From assembly GCA_038025085.1 (NCBI GenBank), contig CM076140.1, positions 39,803,501-39,867,500 on the forward strand: a stretch of 64,000 nucleotides of DNA, written 5' to 3'. Each line of letters begins with the position of its first letter. Position 1 is the first letter of the stretch. The stretch is from Tetragonia tetragonoides (Eukaryota > Streptophyta > Magnoliopsida > Caryophyllales > Aizoaceae). A program made the translations under genes and the position numbers. A model generated the notes under the pieces. It had not been told where the DNA came from and made no database searches. It saw only the letters and a program-made list of their open reading frames with translations. Below are positions 44,856-55,127 of the stretch, piece after piece.

Positions 44856-45341
44856 TATTTTGGGTAAAGTGAACTATGGATGAGAAGAAAAATCGGGTAC
44901 CAAATCGGAATGGGAGCCAATTTTACGAATTTAATTCCAATCTTCAAAAACAGGAATCGATACCAACCAATTCCAATTATAGTTCATGACTTTTCCGACT
45001 CAGAACAGATTGTGTACCTATTGTAAAAAAATTACATTATTTTTTAATAATCAGAAACAAAATATGATTTGATCCAAAAAACAAAAAAAAAATGATGATT
45101 TTCAAGTAATACTGGTGATTTAAAAAATTATTTTTGTAATTTTAGTGATTTAATGGTTGTATTTGTTATAAATGATTTAATGATAATATTCGTTATCTAA
45201 ATTTAAATTTAAATTTACCATCGTTACAATAATTTCGCTAAAACGTGACGCTTTTGTTTCCACGCTTTGCAAAGCATATATGTGAATGGACAAGTTAAGG
45301 TCATTCTCCACGATGTGTAGTATGAAAAATTGGTAAAAATT

Positions 45342-45504
45342 TATATAAGACGGTGTCATCTTGAGAATACTGTTACATTTTGAGAAAGAAATGTTACTTT
45401 TGAACTCACTTTAGGTCAAAAAGACATACTTTTCAGAAAAAAAAACTATTATATTTTGAATAAAAATCATTTCTTTCAAGGGTTATGAGACCGTCTTACA
45501 CAAA
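45342..45504. mobile_element. MITE-like element with 'taagacggt' ends
   Basis: Left end TATATAAGACGGTGTCATC and right end, reverse complemented, TGTGTAAGACGGTCTCATAA. These are imperfect inverted repeats. The right end also starts a 434-bp local duplication, with a second copy of 'atgagaccgtcttacacaa' at 45919. Confidence 0.6.
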
Positions 45505-46205
45505 ACCTACTAAGGCCCGATTTTTTTCGTCGTTTCCATGCTGCATTCTGTTCCGTTCCGTATTCAGTATATTTTGTATCACAATTTCTTTCATTATCCG
45601 TGTCACGCCGTTTCATTCCAATCTGTTCCATTCCAATCGGTTCAGTTCCATAACTCACCTCTCTGAACGGGCTAAAAAAAGGGCATCTACCACGCTTTTG
45701 TTCGTGAATAATAAGTTAATAACGGTGTAATTTTAGGAGCGGGCTTAGAAAATTAAAATTTCATGGAGGGGCCTTTCAATTCATCCCCTCACTAAAAAGA
45801 AATGAGAGAGAAGTTTATTTTCCCCTAATTTCACTTTTGTTCATGAATTTTGATCGTCATTCCAAAATATGTTGCCCAAAAATTTCTCAATTTCTTGGAA
45901 CCTTTACTTTCAACAATCATGAGACCGTCTTACACAAAATCTACTAAGATCCGGTTCTTTTCGTCGTTTTCATACTATATTCCGTTCAGTTTCGCATTCA
46001 GTACATTTTGTCTCACATTTTCTTTCATAATTCGCGCAACGCCGTTCCCTTCCAATCCGTTCAGTTCCACAACTCACCGCCCTCGGGGCTAAAAAAAGAA
46101 GTGGCATCTACCACGCTTTTGTTTGTGAATAATAAGTTAATAACGATGTAATTTTTCTTTTTTGAGTGAAATAACGGTGTAATTTTAGGAGCGGGCTTAG
46201 AAAAT
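45485..46205. repeat. Local tandem duplication, period about 434 bp
   Basis: The block from 'atgagaccgtcttacacaaa' through 'ttttcgtcgtttcca', 'ttccgttc', 'cattcagta(t/c)attttgt', 'ggcatctaccacgctttt' and 'gtgaataataagttaataac' to 'ggagcgggcttagaaaat' occurs at 45485-45752 and again at 45919-46205. The second copy has a further small internal repeat (46140-46180). Confidence 0.85.
45790..45905. repeat. Direct repeat flanking the FAR1-related locus (left copy)
   Basis: The segment 'actaaaaagaaatgagagag...ttctcaatttcttggaac' is repeated, with few changes, at 50585-50700 in the same orientation. The two copies bracket 4.7 kb that contain the whole FAR1-related gene. Confidence 0.9.
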
Positions 46206-46728
46206 GAGAGGAAAATTTTCACTTTGGTGCCCAGATATTATGCATAATCATTATTTAGTTACCTGTATTTTTTATATTTCCACTTTAGTTACCTGAGTTA
46301 ATGAAATCTGTGTCACTTAAGTGTTTGCTGTCTACTCCGTTGACCTCTCCGTTAACTACTTACCATTTGAGGGGTAAACTGGTCATTTACTGGAACCATT
46401 CATTCCTTGGGTGCACTTAGACGTGGCAGTCCTGACCCGAAACCGATTACCCGAGAACAAAATTATGCTATCTAACTCGCCAACTCGAGAACAATGGTTC
46501 CAAATGTCTGCAATCTTGATATGTAATTTTTCTTATTCAAAACATGCATTTATAATTTGGGATGGATTACATTTATTCAAAAAAAAAGGCCACATAAATA
46601 TATGTCCCTTCATTCAACCTAAGCAATTACTGAAACAAAATGCAACTTAAATTGACTAATATCAAACATTCTTCCAGAAAAACAATAGTGAGGCTTGTTT
46701 AGAACTTGTTGCCAACATGTTGTGTGCC

Positions 46729-49700
46729 CTATTTTGCCTGCAAAGAAGACTGAGATATATTAATCATAATAAAGCATTGCAACTATTTAGTGTAATAAAA
46801 CTTAAAAAATATGACCTACTTGGAGGCACTGAGTGCCAAAGCTGAAATCAGTAGACAATGAAAGTGACAGGTCGTCCAACGGCTCCTGAATTTATGATGA
46901 AAAAGTTAAACAAGCAAATACTCTATAAAGGACATGGACATTTGGGTAATGAAGTTTGTACCCTTACAGTTAGCAATTGAGTAAATGTCTGACTAGTGGT
47001 AGCAGGCATATTATCATCTGTTGTTGCTATAGATTGAACCACTGTTTGCTGCTGCATAGTACAACATACATGTGTGACAATTAGAGTGAGAAATTACGAA
47101 AGAATGTATCTCAAACAAGTAATTGTATTACCAAATCTTCTGTCAACTTCCTCTTTTTTCCTGCTAAATTTTCCTTCTTCTTTGCTTCTGCTGAATTTCT
47201 TTGAGTCTTTGTGGATAATTTTTCAACCCAAGATTTTGGGCGATGTTTGCCCTTATAAGAGCACCCTCTCTTCTTTATGCCTTTTGGATCACCACGACCA
47301 CTTGTATTGACATTATTCTCTATTACTTCATTCATGACTGAAAGGGACACACGAAAAGCATCCTCAGATTCTTCATTCAAAGAAATTTCTTTTGCTAACA
47401 TCTCTTCAACTATTTTACTAGACTGCTCAGCAACCTTGGATAAAAAGGCGTATGTTTCATGAGATTCACATGCCCGATTCGTTAATTTAACCATTCTTGG
47501 ACACAAGTCTGTGAATCGGGTTTTGAAATGGGCTTTTCTATCAAGTACAATATGCCGCCCTTGCCAATCTTTATTACTTCCTTGTCTTGCATCTCTTGTC
47601 CAATGTTTTCGTATGTAAAGTTCAGGAATTAACTTGATATTCATCACATCCAAAACTTTTAGAGCATGAATGCATAAAATGCCATGTGTCTCAAATTTCC
47701 GACAATCACAAGAAACAACCTGCTCTGATGGATTACCTTTCACAGTTCGCTCCCTACTACCATCAACATTTGCAACAATATACTCATGCGTTGCTTGCCC
47801 TTCTTTACGCTCCATGAAGTAGGCACCTTGATACACCTCATAATCCTCTTGGAATTCCTCAAATATTTTTGGAGTATAAACATTTCCAGCTTGTATAAGC
47901 ATTGGTGCCTTTTTCATTTTCAGTCTAGGTAATTTATGTCTAGAATCATATTCAGCATCCGATTCATTGTGACGTTTTCCATTGACAACCCTTTCAAAAT
48001 GTGTGAAAAATTCCACCAAATTTAAATCTGACTTCAAATGGTTTTTCAAATCAGCATTTAAGCTTTCACTTAATTGAGTAGATCTCATACCTGCAGTGAA
48101 TGTGTCGCGCACATAGGCCCATGCCCATTGTTCTTTCACTTGAAAAATCAAATGCAGCCATGAGTCATCAGGGACATTGTGCTCATTGAGTAAAGCATTC
48201 CATGCACTGAGAAATTCTTCCTCTCCTTCACATAGATCAATGCATGCTTCAAAACTTGTGGAAAATTCCGGGCTTCTCTGATATAGATGGTTCACATGTT
48301 TTAAGGCATTTTGTCTTATATGCCACGTGCATAGTCCATGGAAAGTTTCTTTCATAACTAGAGGAATAGCCTTAGCCATTGCTTTGTCTTGATCTGTTAA
48401 CAAGGTCTGCGGTGCTTTTCCACCCATTGCTTTGAGAAAGGTTTTAAATAACCATTGAAAGGAATCGGTTGTTTCATCATAGAGTAATGCTGCCCCAAAA
48501 ACAACAGTTTGCCTATGATTATTAAATCCAACAAATACTCCTAGAGGCCGGTAATCCTTATTTGTTCTATATGTGGTGTCAAAGGTGATCGCATCTCCAA
48601 AGTATCCATAGTCGTTTATCATTTGTGCATCGGCCCAAAAAATATTTGTTATTTGCTCTTCAACATCCATCTGGAAATCATAGAAAAATGATGGATTTTC
48701 ACTTGCTTTTCGCCGGAAATACATTAGCAAGGCACCTACTTCACCATATTTCATTGAATGTTGCCTTTTTGTTCGAAGATAATTTTTCTGGTCTTGTCGA
48801 GTAAAACCAAGGTTCTGTACACCATCAACTTGATTGACCATAAGTTCATGAGCTTCTTTTATTTCCAGTCCTGATTTGTTAGCTATCTCAATTAGTGATC
48901 CTTGTGTTTCAGTTATTTTCCGGTGAGAGCGAACTAGGTGAACACATTCTGAAGGTTGAAGAAGATGATTGTGGTCAGCTATGAAATCAAGAACCTTGTA
49001 CTTGTTGCGCTTCCGATCAAGAGATATGATCATTCGTGCTTGACATCCCGATCTTGTTTCTGCTCTGGGATTTTTTGTCAAGTGGTCTCGTTTATCAGGT
49101 ACTCTTTCTCCCTCTTTGCAACATGAAAACTTCCTTGAAGTCAAAACTTTATCTTTTTTACTTATATTACAATAATCTCGTCGAATGCCAAAACCAATCC
49201 TCCTAGCATACTCATTGTAAAAGTCATATGCAATTTTCTCAGAATCAAACTCCATATTTAGTTTTGGCGTGTAGTCTACAACGATCTCTTGGCTGTGTTG
49301 CATTACATTTTCATGGAGATTGCTTATCCAATAACCAACATCGTTGATTGTTGGAAGGGGTGAGCTATACATTGTTCCTGCAAAGTAAAAAAGTAATCAT
49401 AAATTTGTTGTTGCAAGCTACTCTTGTGATTGTTATTTTTAATGTGATATTTTTCCCCTTATTTTAAACTTTCTGTTTGAAATTTTCCTGTAAAATTTTG
49501 TAATGTTATTTTCATTTATACTGTTACAGATGAACTTTAGAACAAGGAGCACATGAAAACATCTACAATGGCAACAAGCAAGAGACAACATCGTTGTGAA
49601 AAGAGAGTTTTTGTAAAAAAGAAAAATTTGTGTCTATGTTATTAATATCTATTTGTAATTGGTACAGATTGACCTTACTAGTTAGAAATGTATACAGTTG

Positions 49701-49792
49701 GAAGCATTAGAGAACAACAAGAGAAATACCATGGTGTATTCAATAATATTTATTTGATATATCAATTGTAAATTTGTACCTGTTTGAGACAT
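46729..49792 (-). CDS. FAR1/FHY3-related protein (MULE-derived), 5 coding exons
   Basis: Transcript order on the minus strand is 49792-49780, 49377-47132, 47051-46968, 46885-46820 and 46737-46729, giving 805 residues. The first exon (MSQT plus one base) is inferred because its donor phase joins exactly with the acceptor at 49378; a shorter product could start at 49372. Numbering from that inner Met: FAR1 DNA-binding zinc domain about 45-138 (RRDYCNISKKD, GCQARM, HNHLL), MULE transposase domain about 258-352 (AITFDTTYRTN, LLTDQDKAMAKAI, GLCTWHIRQN), third acidic residue in QLSESLNA (436), and SWIM zinc finger about 555-569 (CDC...CIH). The C-terminus is basic. Known members regulate light and other transcription responses in the nucleus. 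A still-mobile MULE transposase is possible because the acidic residues survive, but no terminal inverted repeats were found. Confidence 0.88.
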
Positions 49793-50129
49793 GAGCTTGG
49801 TCACCAGAAGGGAAGAGATGATGTGGGTCTCACAAATGTGAATATAATATTAGGTATTGAGAAAGTGTTGATGGTGGTTCTGGTTCATAGATGTGAGCAG
49901 CGAATTGCCTAATATCAATAAAATATTGGAATGAGGAAGGTTAATGGTGGCTGTGAATATTAAATCTAAATTAGTGGGAAACTATAGATGTACACTTAAA
50001 TGTGTGGCAAATGCCAATTATCGTAAATTTGGCGGCAAGTATTGGGCTTCTTTTAATTTGAACGTTAAAATAATCTAAACCGCTAGTTACACTCATTACC
50101 AGATGTCTCAAATCTCTTAAATGAACTGT

Positions 50130-50159
50130 CCTCTACTGTTATTTGAACAACAGTAGAGG
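50130..50159. other. Perfect 11-bp hairpin upstream of the FAR1-related gene
   Basis: CCTCTACTGTT (50130-50140) and AACAGTAGAGG (50149-50159) are exact reverse complements around an 8-base loop. It lies about 340 bp upstream of the proposed start codon, so it is in the promoter or leader of that gene. Confidence 0.7.
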
Positions 50160-50584
50160 AGCCGGACATCTTCTTCTCACACCCACGAACCACCCACCTC
50201 CTTCTCTCTGACACAAAACACCACCAAGTCCAAACCCACCCCACGAAATTCCGACCACAAAACTTGCCACACCACACCGCAACCCAGAATTAATCACGCA
50301 GCCTCCACAACCCCGAAATCGACCACCCACAGAAAAAATAATCGATTTAGTAGACTATAATTGAGAGCTTGAACCTTTCGTGTCTATTTATGGACTACAA
50401 TTTTTAACTTAAGACGAAATTAAATGTTGAGCTGATTGATTTTGGGGGAAGGAGGTATGACGGAGACGAAGGCGCAAATTAAGCTCCGGTTCAAGACAGC
50501 AACGGAGAAATATGTGGTGTGCTGGAAATAGTGCAAATTAAGGCTCCATCACGTTAATGGTTGACGTTTGTGATTCCTAATTTC

Positions 50585-50700
50585 ACTAAAAAGAAATGAG
50601 AGAGAAGTATTATTTTCCCCTAATTTCACTTTTGTTCGTGAATTTTGATCGTAATCTCAAAATTTGTTGCCCAAAAATTTCTCAATTTCTTGGAACCCTT
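50585..50700. repeat. Direct repeat flanking the FAR1-related locus (right copy)
   Basis: Partner of 45790-45905. Beyond it the sequence looks like a gene leader: 'cctagggttttcg' near 50811 and an exon-like ATG...|gtaaga junction at about 50870-50905 (MYFPQSQYSVLG). No continuation into a known protein was found. Confidence 0.88.
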
Positions 50701-50923
50701 GAATTTTACGTGAACATCTCATCTTCTCTAATTCACTCAAGAATATTGCTGAATTGTTTCTTCAAACATTATTCATTCGTTAGATCAAGCGCATGAATTG
50801 CCAGTCGTTACCTAGGGTTTTCGTTTATTGAAGAAATCGATGTGGTTTTGGACAGAGAATGGAGCAATAATGTATTTCCCACAATCGCAGTATTCAGTTC
50901 TTGGGTAAGATAATATCTTTCAT

Positions 50924-50926
<3 letters not shown>

Positions 50927-50983
<57 letters not shown>
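50927..50983. repeat. (CT)n microsatellite
   Basis: About 28 perfect TC/CT dinucleotides, just after a GT splice-donor-like sequence. It is probably polymorphic. Confidence 0.95.
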
Positions 50984-50986
<3 letters not shown>

Positions 50987-52371
50987 TGGGCTAAATAATG
51001 TATTGTTTGTCTTCCCTGATTATATGAAGTTTAATGAGATCTTACTCTATGCTTTCGCAAAAATTAGTAAGTTAAACTTTCTCTGTCCAAAAATGTCATA
51101 TTGTAAATAGATTAATCAATTGATTCTGAGGCTGCAAACACAGTATTAATTACAGCAGTACTAAATCTGTCTCGAAGAAAGAAGTGGTTGTGGTGACTTG
51201 TTTCTTATTCCTTTGCTTTCAAACAAGTTATAGTTTGTAGTCTTTAATTAGTCTGTTGTAAGTATCCTGCTATATGTTCTAAGTTAAGGCATAAATTGGC
51301 AACAACCTATTAAGTATATGCACTCTTAATCAGAAACTTACTTGTACATAACAACAGCAACAAAAAGGAGTGTTGCTGCTCGATTTAGTTCTAATTGGGT
51401 CTGCTTTAATTCAGTCGGTGAAAGTTGTGTTTGGGTGCAATCTTTATAGGTGGAACTGTATTTCGATTAAATTGAGAACCAGGCTAGAGTTTCATTGATT
51501 TTAGGCAGCCTACAATAGCCAGCTTAGGAGCTCAGTACTTCAAGCCTTTTGATATCAGTCATATCACTAAAGTTTCTTTTATGTTACTTAGTAGTTAGTC
51601 AAAGTTAGTGGGTTAATCTTACTGTTGAATTAGAAATTATCTGTCGATGACCTTTATACTAGGTTAATATATGATGTTTTCTTATTTATTAGGTGGAATT
51701 GAACTACTATATTGGGCGTGTTTCATAATTAACTCTATAGGGATTATTTTTATCAATATGTACTGCTTGAGATTTGCTGTCATAAATTTTTGTTTGGTTT
51801 GCTCTTGTGTTGTTTGTATTGGTCTTGTTTTAGTTTGTTGCTTGAAGTGGTTGCTGTCATTTTGTGTTTGTTGTCCTCAGTTGTGTGGGACACATTTGAT
51901 TTCTGTGTCTGTATGTATACTTGATATCACTCCTTTATTCGGTCAACATATTGGTGTGCTTTTAGTTTTTTTCTACAAGTTTACAGTTTGGGTTACTTGT
52001 ATCATGTTGTTATTATTGTATGGTTAATATGTCTATGGTATGGGACCCTTACTTTCTAGAGACGTGTCTAATGATCGCCCAAAGACTCTTAATAAGTCTA
52101 ATAGTCAAGAACACAATTGTTTGGTTAGGTTCTGTGTTGCCGACAGAAGCAACTCAAGCAGCTGCAGTAGTTGTAGCAGCAAGTAAGCAGTTCCAGGAGC
52201 AACCATTGATCTAAGGCTATTGGTTAAAACAAGGTGCAATTTCCATTCATTCAAGAACAAATGCAAGGTAAACACTTATAGTTACATGCAATAAAATAAA
52301 GTATTCCTCTTTATTTTACGCGAAAAGCTATTTTCTATCATTATACTTGGGGAAGTGAAAGATTTCCTTTA
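50984..52371. other. No gene assigned
   Basis: AT-rich DNA. Open frames at 51671-52027 and 52020-52214 are hydrophobic or low-complexity and have no family resemblance I can support. Confidence 0.3.
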
Positions 52372-52491
52372 TGAAAGATGGTACAGTAGTGAGGAGTATC
52401 GTCCCCCAACCGTGAGGTTGAGAGTTTGATTAATACGTCGACATCTGCGCCTTATCCAAAACCAAAACAAAAAAAGAAAAAAGAAAAAAGG
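52372..52491 (+). mobile_element. Probable SINE
   Basis: The head has 'ggtacagtagtgaggagtatc' (A-box-like) and 'ggttgagagtttgatt' (B-box-like) about 25 bp apart. The tail is A-rich (ccaaaaccaaaacaaaaaaa). 'gatttccttta' before it and 'gattccttag' after it may be a decayed target duplication. Confidence 0.5.
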
Positions 52492-52757
52492 ATTCCTTAG
52501 GTCAGCCTTCTCATAGAGTAACCTGATCTTCTCTTAGCATCTCACACCAACAACGAAAAGGACTCCTAGTCTCCCCGTGGGATTAGGCAGGCAGAGCCTG
52601 GAGACCCACATTATCAGGGGAAAAAAAGTTGAAATATATTACTCTGGGGCAAAGGCAGTATTATATTTTAGTTTAATAGTCTGTAAAGGTAACAAACTAT
52701 ATGCTCTGAGGCCAATGCACATTCTCTAGACCTTTTTATCCATTTTTGGTACTACAG

Positions 52758-55127
52758 AACAAGTCTAATGGAGGTGATGAGAGTTCATGGAGTCAATGGA
52801 TGCAAAACAGATAGCAATCATGTAATGAAGTGCATAAAACACTTCGAATAGAAGCTGCACTAAACTGTATCATCAAGGAGATAAACAAGGTTATGCAAGT
52901 CATTCAATGGATATAGACTTACGGCATATGATGCTTCTTGCAGATGTGATAACATGTAAAGTCCCCATATTTAACATTTTCCTCTCCACAAATGTAGGAT
53001 AGATGTAAAGTGTCATACAAATCTTCAAAAGATAACTAAATTGTTCTATGTTTGTGTAATAGGGGGAGGTATTGGCAGTTACCAGGGTGGGGGATGGCAA
53101 AGATGAAGGAAAGTGTATTGATGCTATCTTTTGAGAAAACAGGAGATCATCTATATAATGCGTCTGTCAATGGGAGGAAAGATAAGATCAAAGAAGTCAC
53201 TGAATGCATCATCATGGGAATACCTATGCAGATTGGCACAGGAATACTTAAAGTTTGGCAGAGGTATGTTCTCAAGCAATTATTGTGGTATGCTTGATTT
53301 ATACCCTACATCACTCCACATTGACCTTTTGGTGTCATGGAATTTATAGATGGATCATTTATACGTCTATTTTGAGATTGTCAAATGTCCTCTTGGGTCC
53401 TGTTACGATAATAGCTATAGTTTGTTTGTTCTCATATTCCAAGTTCTCTTATTAACCATAACTTTTATTGTTAAGTTCATTCTCATACCGAGATTCGAAG
53501 TGGTTCAATTCCATCACATAAGTGAACTTTCTAGATAAGGAGGAACTAGGAAGCATGAGGTGACAACTTGAGGTGTCGTTATGTGTTAGAAATGTGAATC
53601 TGGTTGAACGACCTTAGGACGTGCTTTGTGCACCACTTATCTGTGGGGATGTCACTTGGATTGAAGAATTTTGGCATTGGCATTGGCATTGGAATGTAAT
53701 GGACTAAATCAAAATGGTATATCAAATTGTCTGCACATCCTTCGTCGTCGCACATCAGATTAAGGGTCAAATGGTAATAACCTCTCTGTTTTCAATAGGG
53801 TAGGGCTGCATTACGGGTGTAATCGAACCGAGCCCGAGCTAGACCAGCTCAGGCCGGTTTTGTTGGCTCGGCTCGAAGCTGCCGAGCTGAAAATGATAAG
53901 GCTCTAGCTCAACTCAGTTTGCATTTCTGGCTTTGCTCGACTCGGTTCGAATTCAAGCTCACCATTACAATGTTAAAAAATAATTACATCAAGTCAAAGT
54001 GCTTGCAATTGAATGCGACTAATAAGTGATCCTTAGCACATTATAAAATAAGTAAAACCCAAAACAAAAAAACACAAAAAAAGATTTCTATAAATATTTT
54101 ATGATCTTATTCAAAAAGTGGGAAAAATTGAGCCAGCCAAGCCTGAGGGCTCATCAAGCCGACTCGACTTAGTTACACGCCTAACTGTGTATAGTCACCC
54201 CCCAGCCCTGCTTGGACGGGAGCCTCTGGGAAGACATTAGGGTTATACTAATGTTTGTATGACTTCCTATTGAGACACCAGTACAGTGTATGAGAAATCA
54301 AGAGAAGGTTTTCCATGTAAGACACACCACTCTATAGAGACCAAGACAACTTCGTAGACCTTTTTTCAGAGGATGGCTGTGGACCATTCTGGTGAGGATA
54401 AGGTGCCTTTTTCAGAGGCTACAATAGTTTTCCTAGATTTATTCGTTGTTAAAGACTATATTTGCTTCAATTGCTCAACTGTGGCAAGTAGTATACTGAT
54501 TACAGTCTACTTCTCATAGGATATGTTGTGGGATGCGAAAAAGGTTTCTAACAGAAGCGCAATAAAATGGAATTAACTATTAGTTTTCCATTTTTAATTT
54601 AGCAAAACTATGTTACTTCCTCATTTTAGCAGGGTAAATTCTGATATTTGATTAACACATGGATTATTTGTATAGACTCGTTCAGTTGTGAGTTATAGTT
54701 TTTAGTGTTAAAGGGTTAAACACTGCATCTTGGACTAGATTTACAGTGATCTTAGGCAAGATGATTCAGTTCCCTGTACCCAAACATATGACTTGCAAAT
54801 ACTGGCTTCTTCTGTACTCGGGAATGAATACAACTTGGCTCCTAGTTAAATAGATAATAAAGTAAAAGGTTCCGAATCATATGAAGACACGACAATATGT
54901 TCAATGGCATTAGGGATGGCCACTGGGTAATACAAGCAGATATTGCAATGAATCAGAGATGGCAACTGACAATATTCTATTTGTTATTAATGTTGAAACT
55001 CACCACCACCAGATTCTTAGTTTTGATTCAATCTTTCAATTTTTCAAAATATTATTATTTTGTTCCTTTCTCCAGAATGGATTCGTTGCCGGTTCTCAAA
55101 TATGCATCAGATCCTGTACTGTCTTGA
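52758..55127 (+). pseudogene. NRPC1: RNA polymerase III largest subunit (NRPC1), C-terminal exons, frameshifted
   Basis: Three exon-like blocks with splice borders, 52758-52960, 53063-53263 and 55076-55127, resemble the end of RPC1/NRPC1: VMRVHGVNG...TDSNHVM, IEAALNCIIKEINKVM, MDIDLRHMMLLADVIT, then [38 protein letters not shown] and finally MDSLPVLKYASDPVLS with a TGA stop. Block 1 needs two frame changes (near 52830 and 52903). Block 2 has an extra G in the run near 53091, and one codon is missing in the SFEKT region. Nothing of the other ~1200 residues is visible to the left. This is therefore a relic of the 3' end with its introns, not a retrocopy. The match is from memory of the family. 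Confidence 0.78.
53815..54181. mobile_element. Candidate MITE, 367 bp, in the NRPC1 relic intron
   Basis: CGGGTGTAA at 53815 is mirrored by TTACACGCC ending at 54181, followed inward on both sides by 'tcga(a/g)' and 'gag(c/t)cg' motifs (ccgagcccgagct; ccgactcgac). TA borders both ends. It resembles the widespread 'gggtgtaatcgagccgagc' plant repeats. Confidence 0.55.

Noticed and set aside
46195..46420. Left terminal inverted repeat of a MULE carrying the FAR1-related gene
   Set aside because: The text 'cactttggtgcccag...' resembles plant MULE ends, but no inverted partner was found to the right of the gene.
51671..52214. Frames of 118 and 64 codons (second with an Ala-rich tail)
   Set aside because: Low complexity or hydrophobic; no splice partners leading into the NRPC1 relic could be shown.
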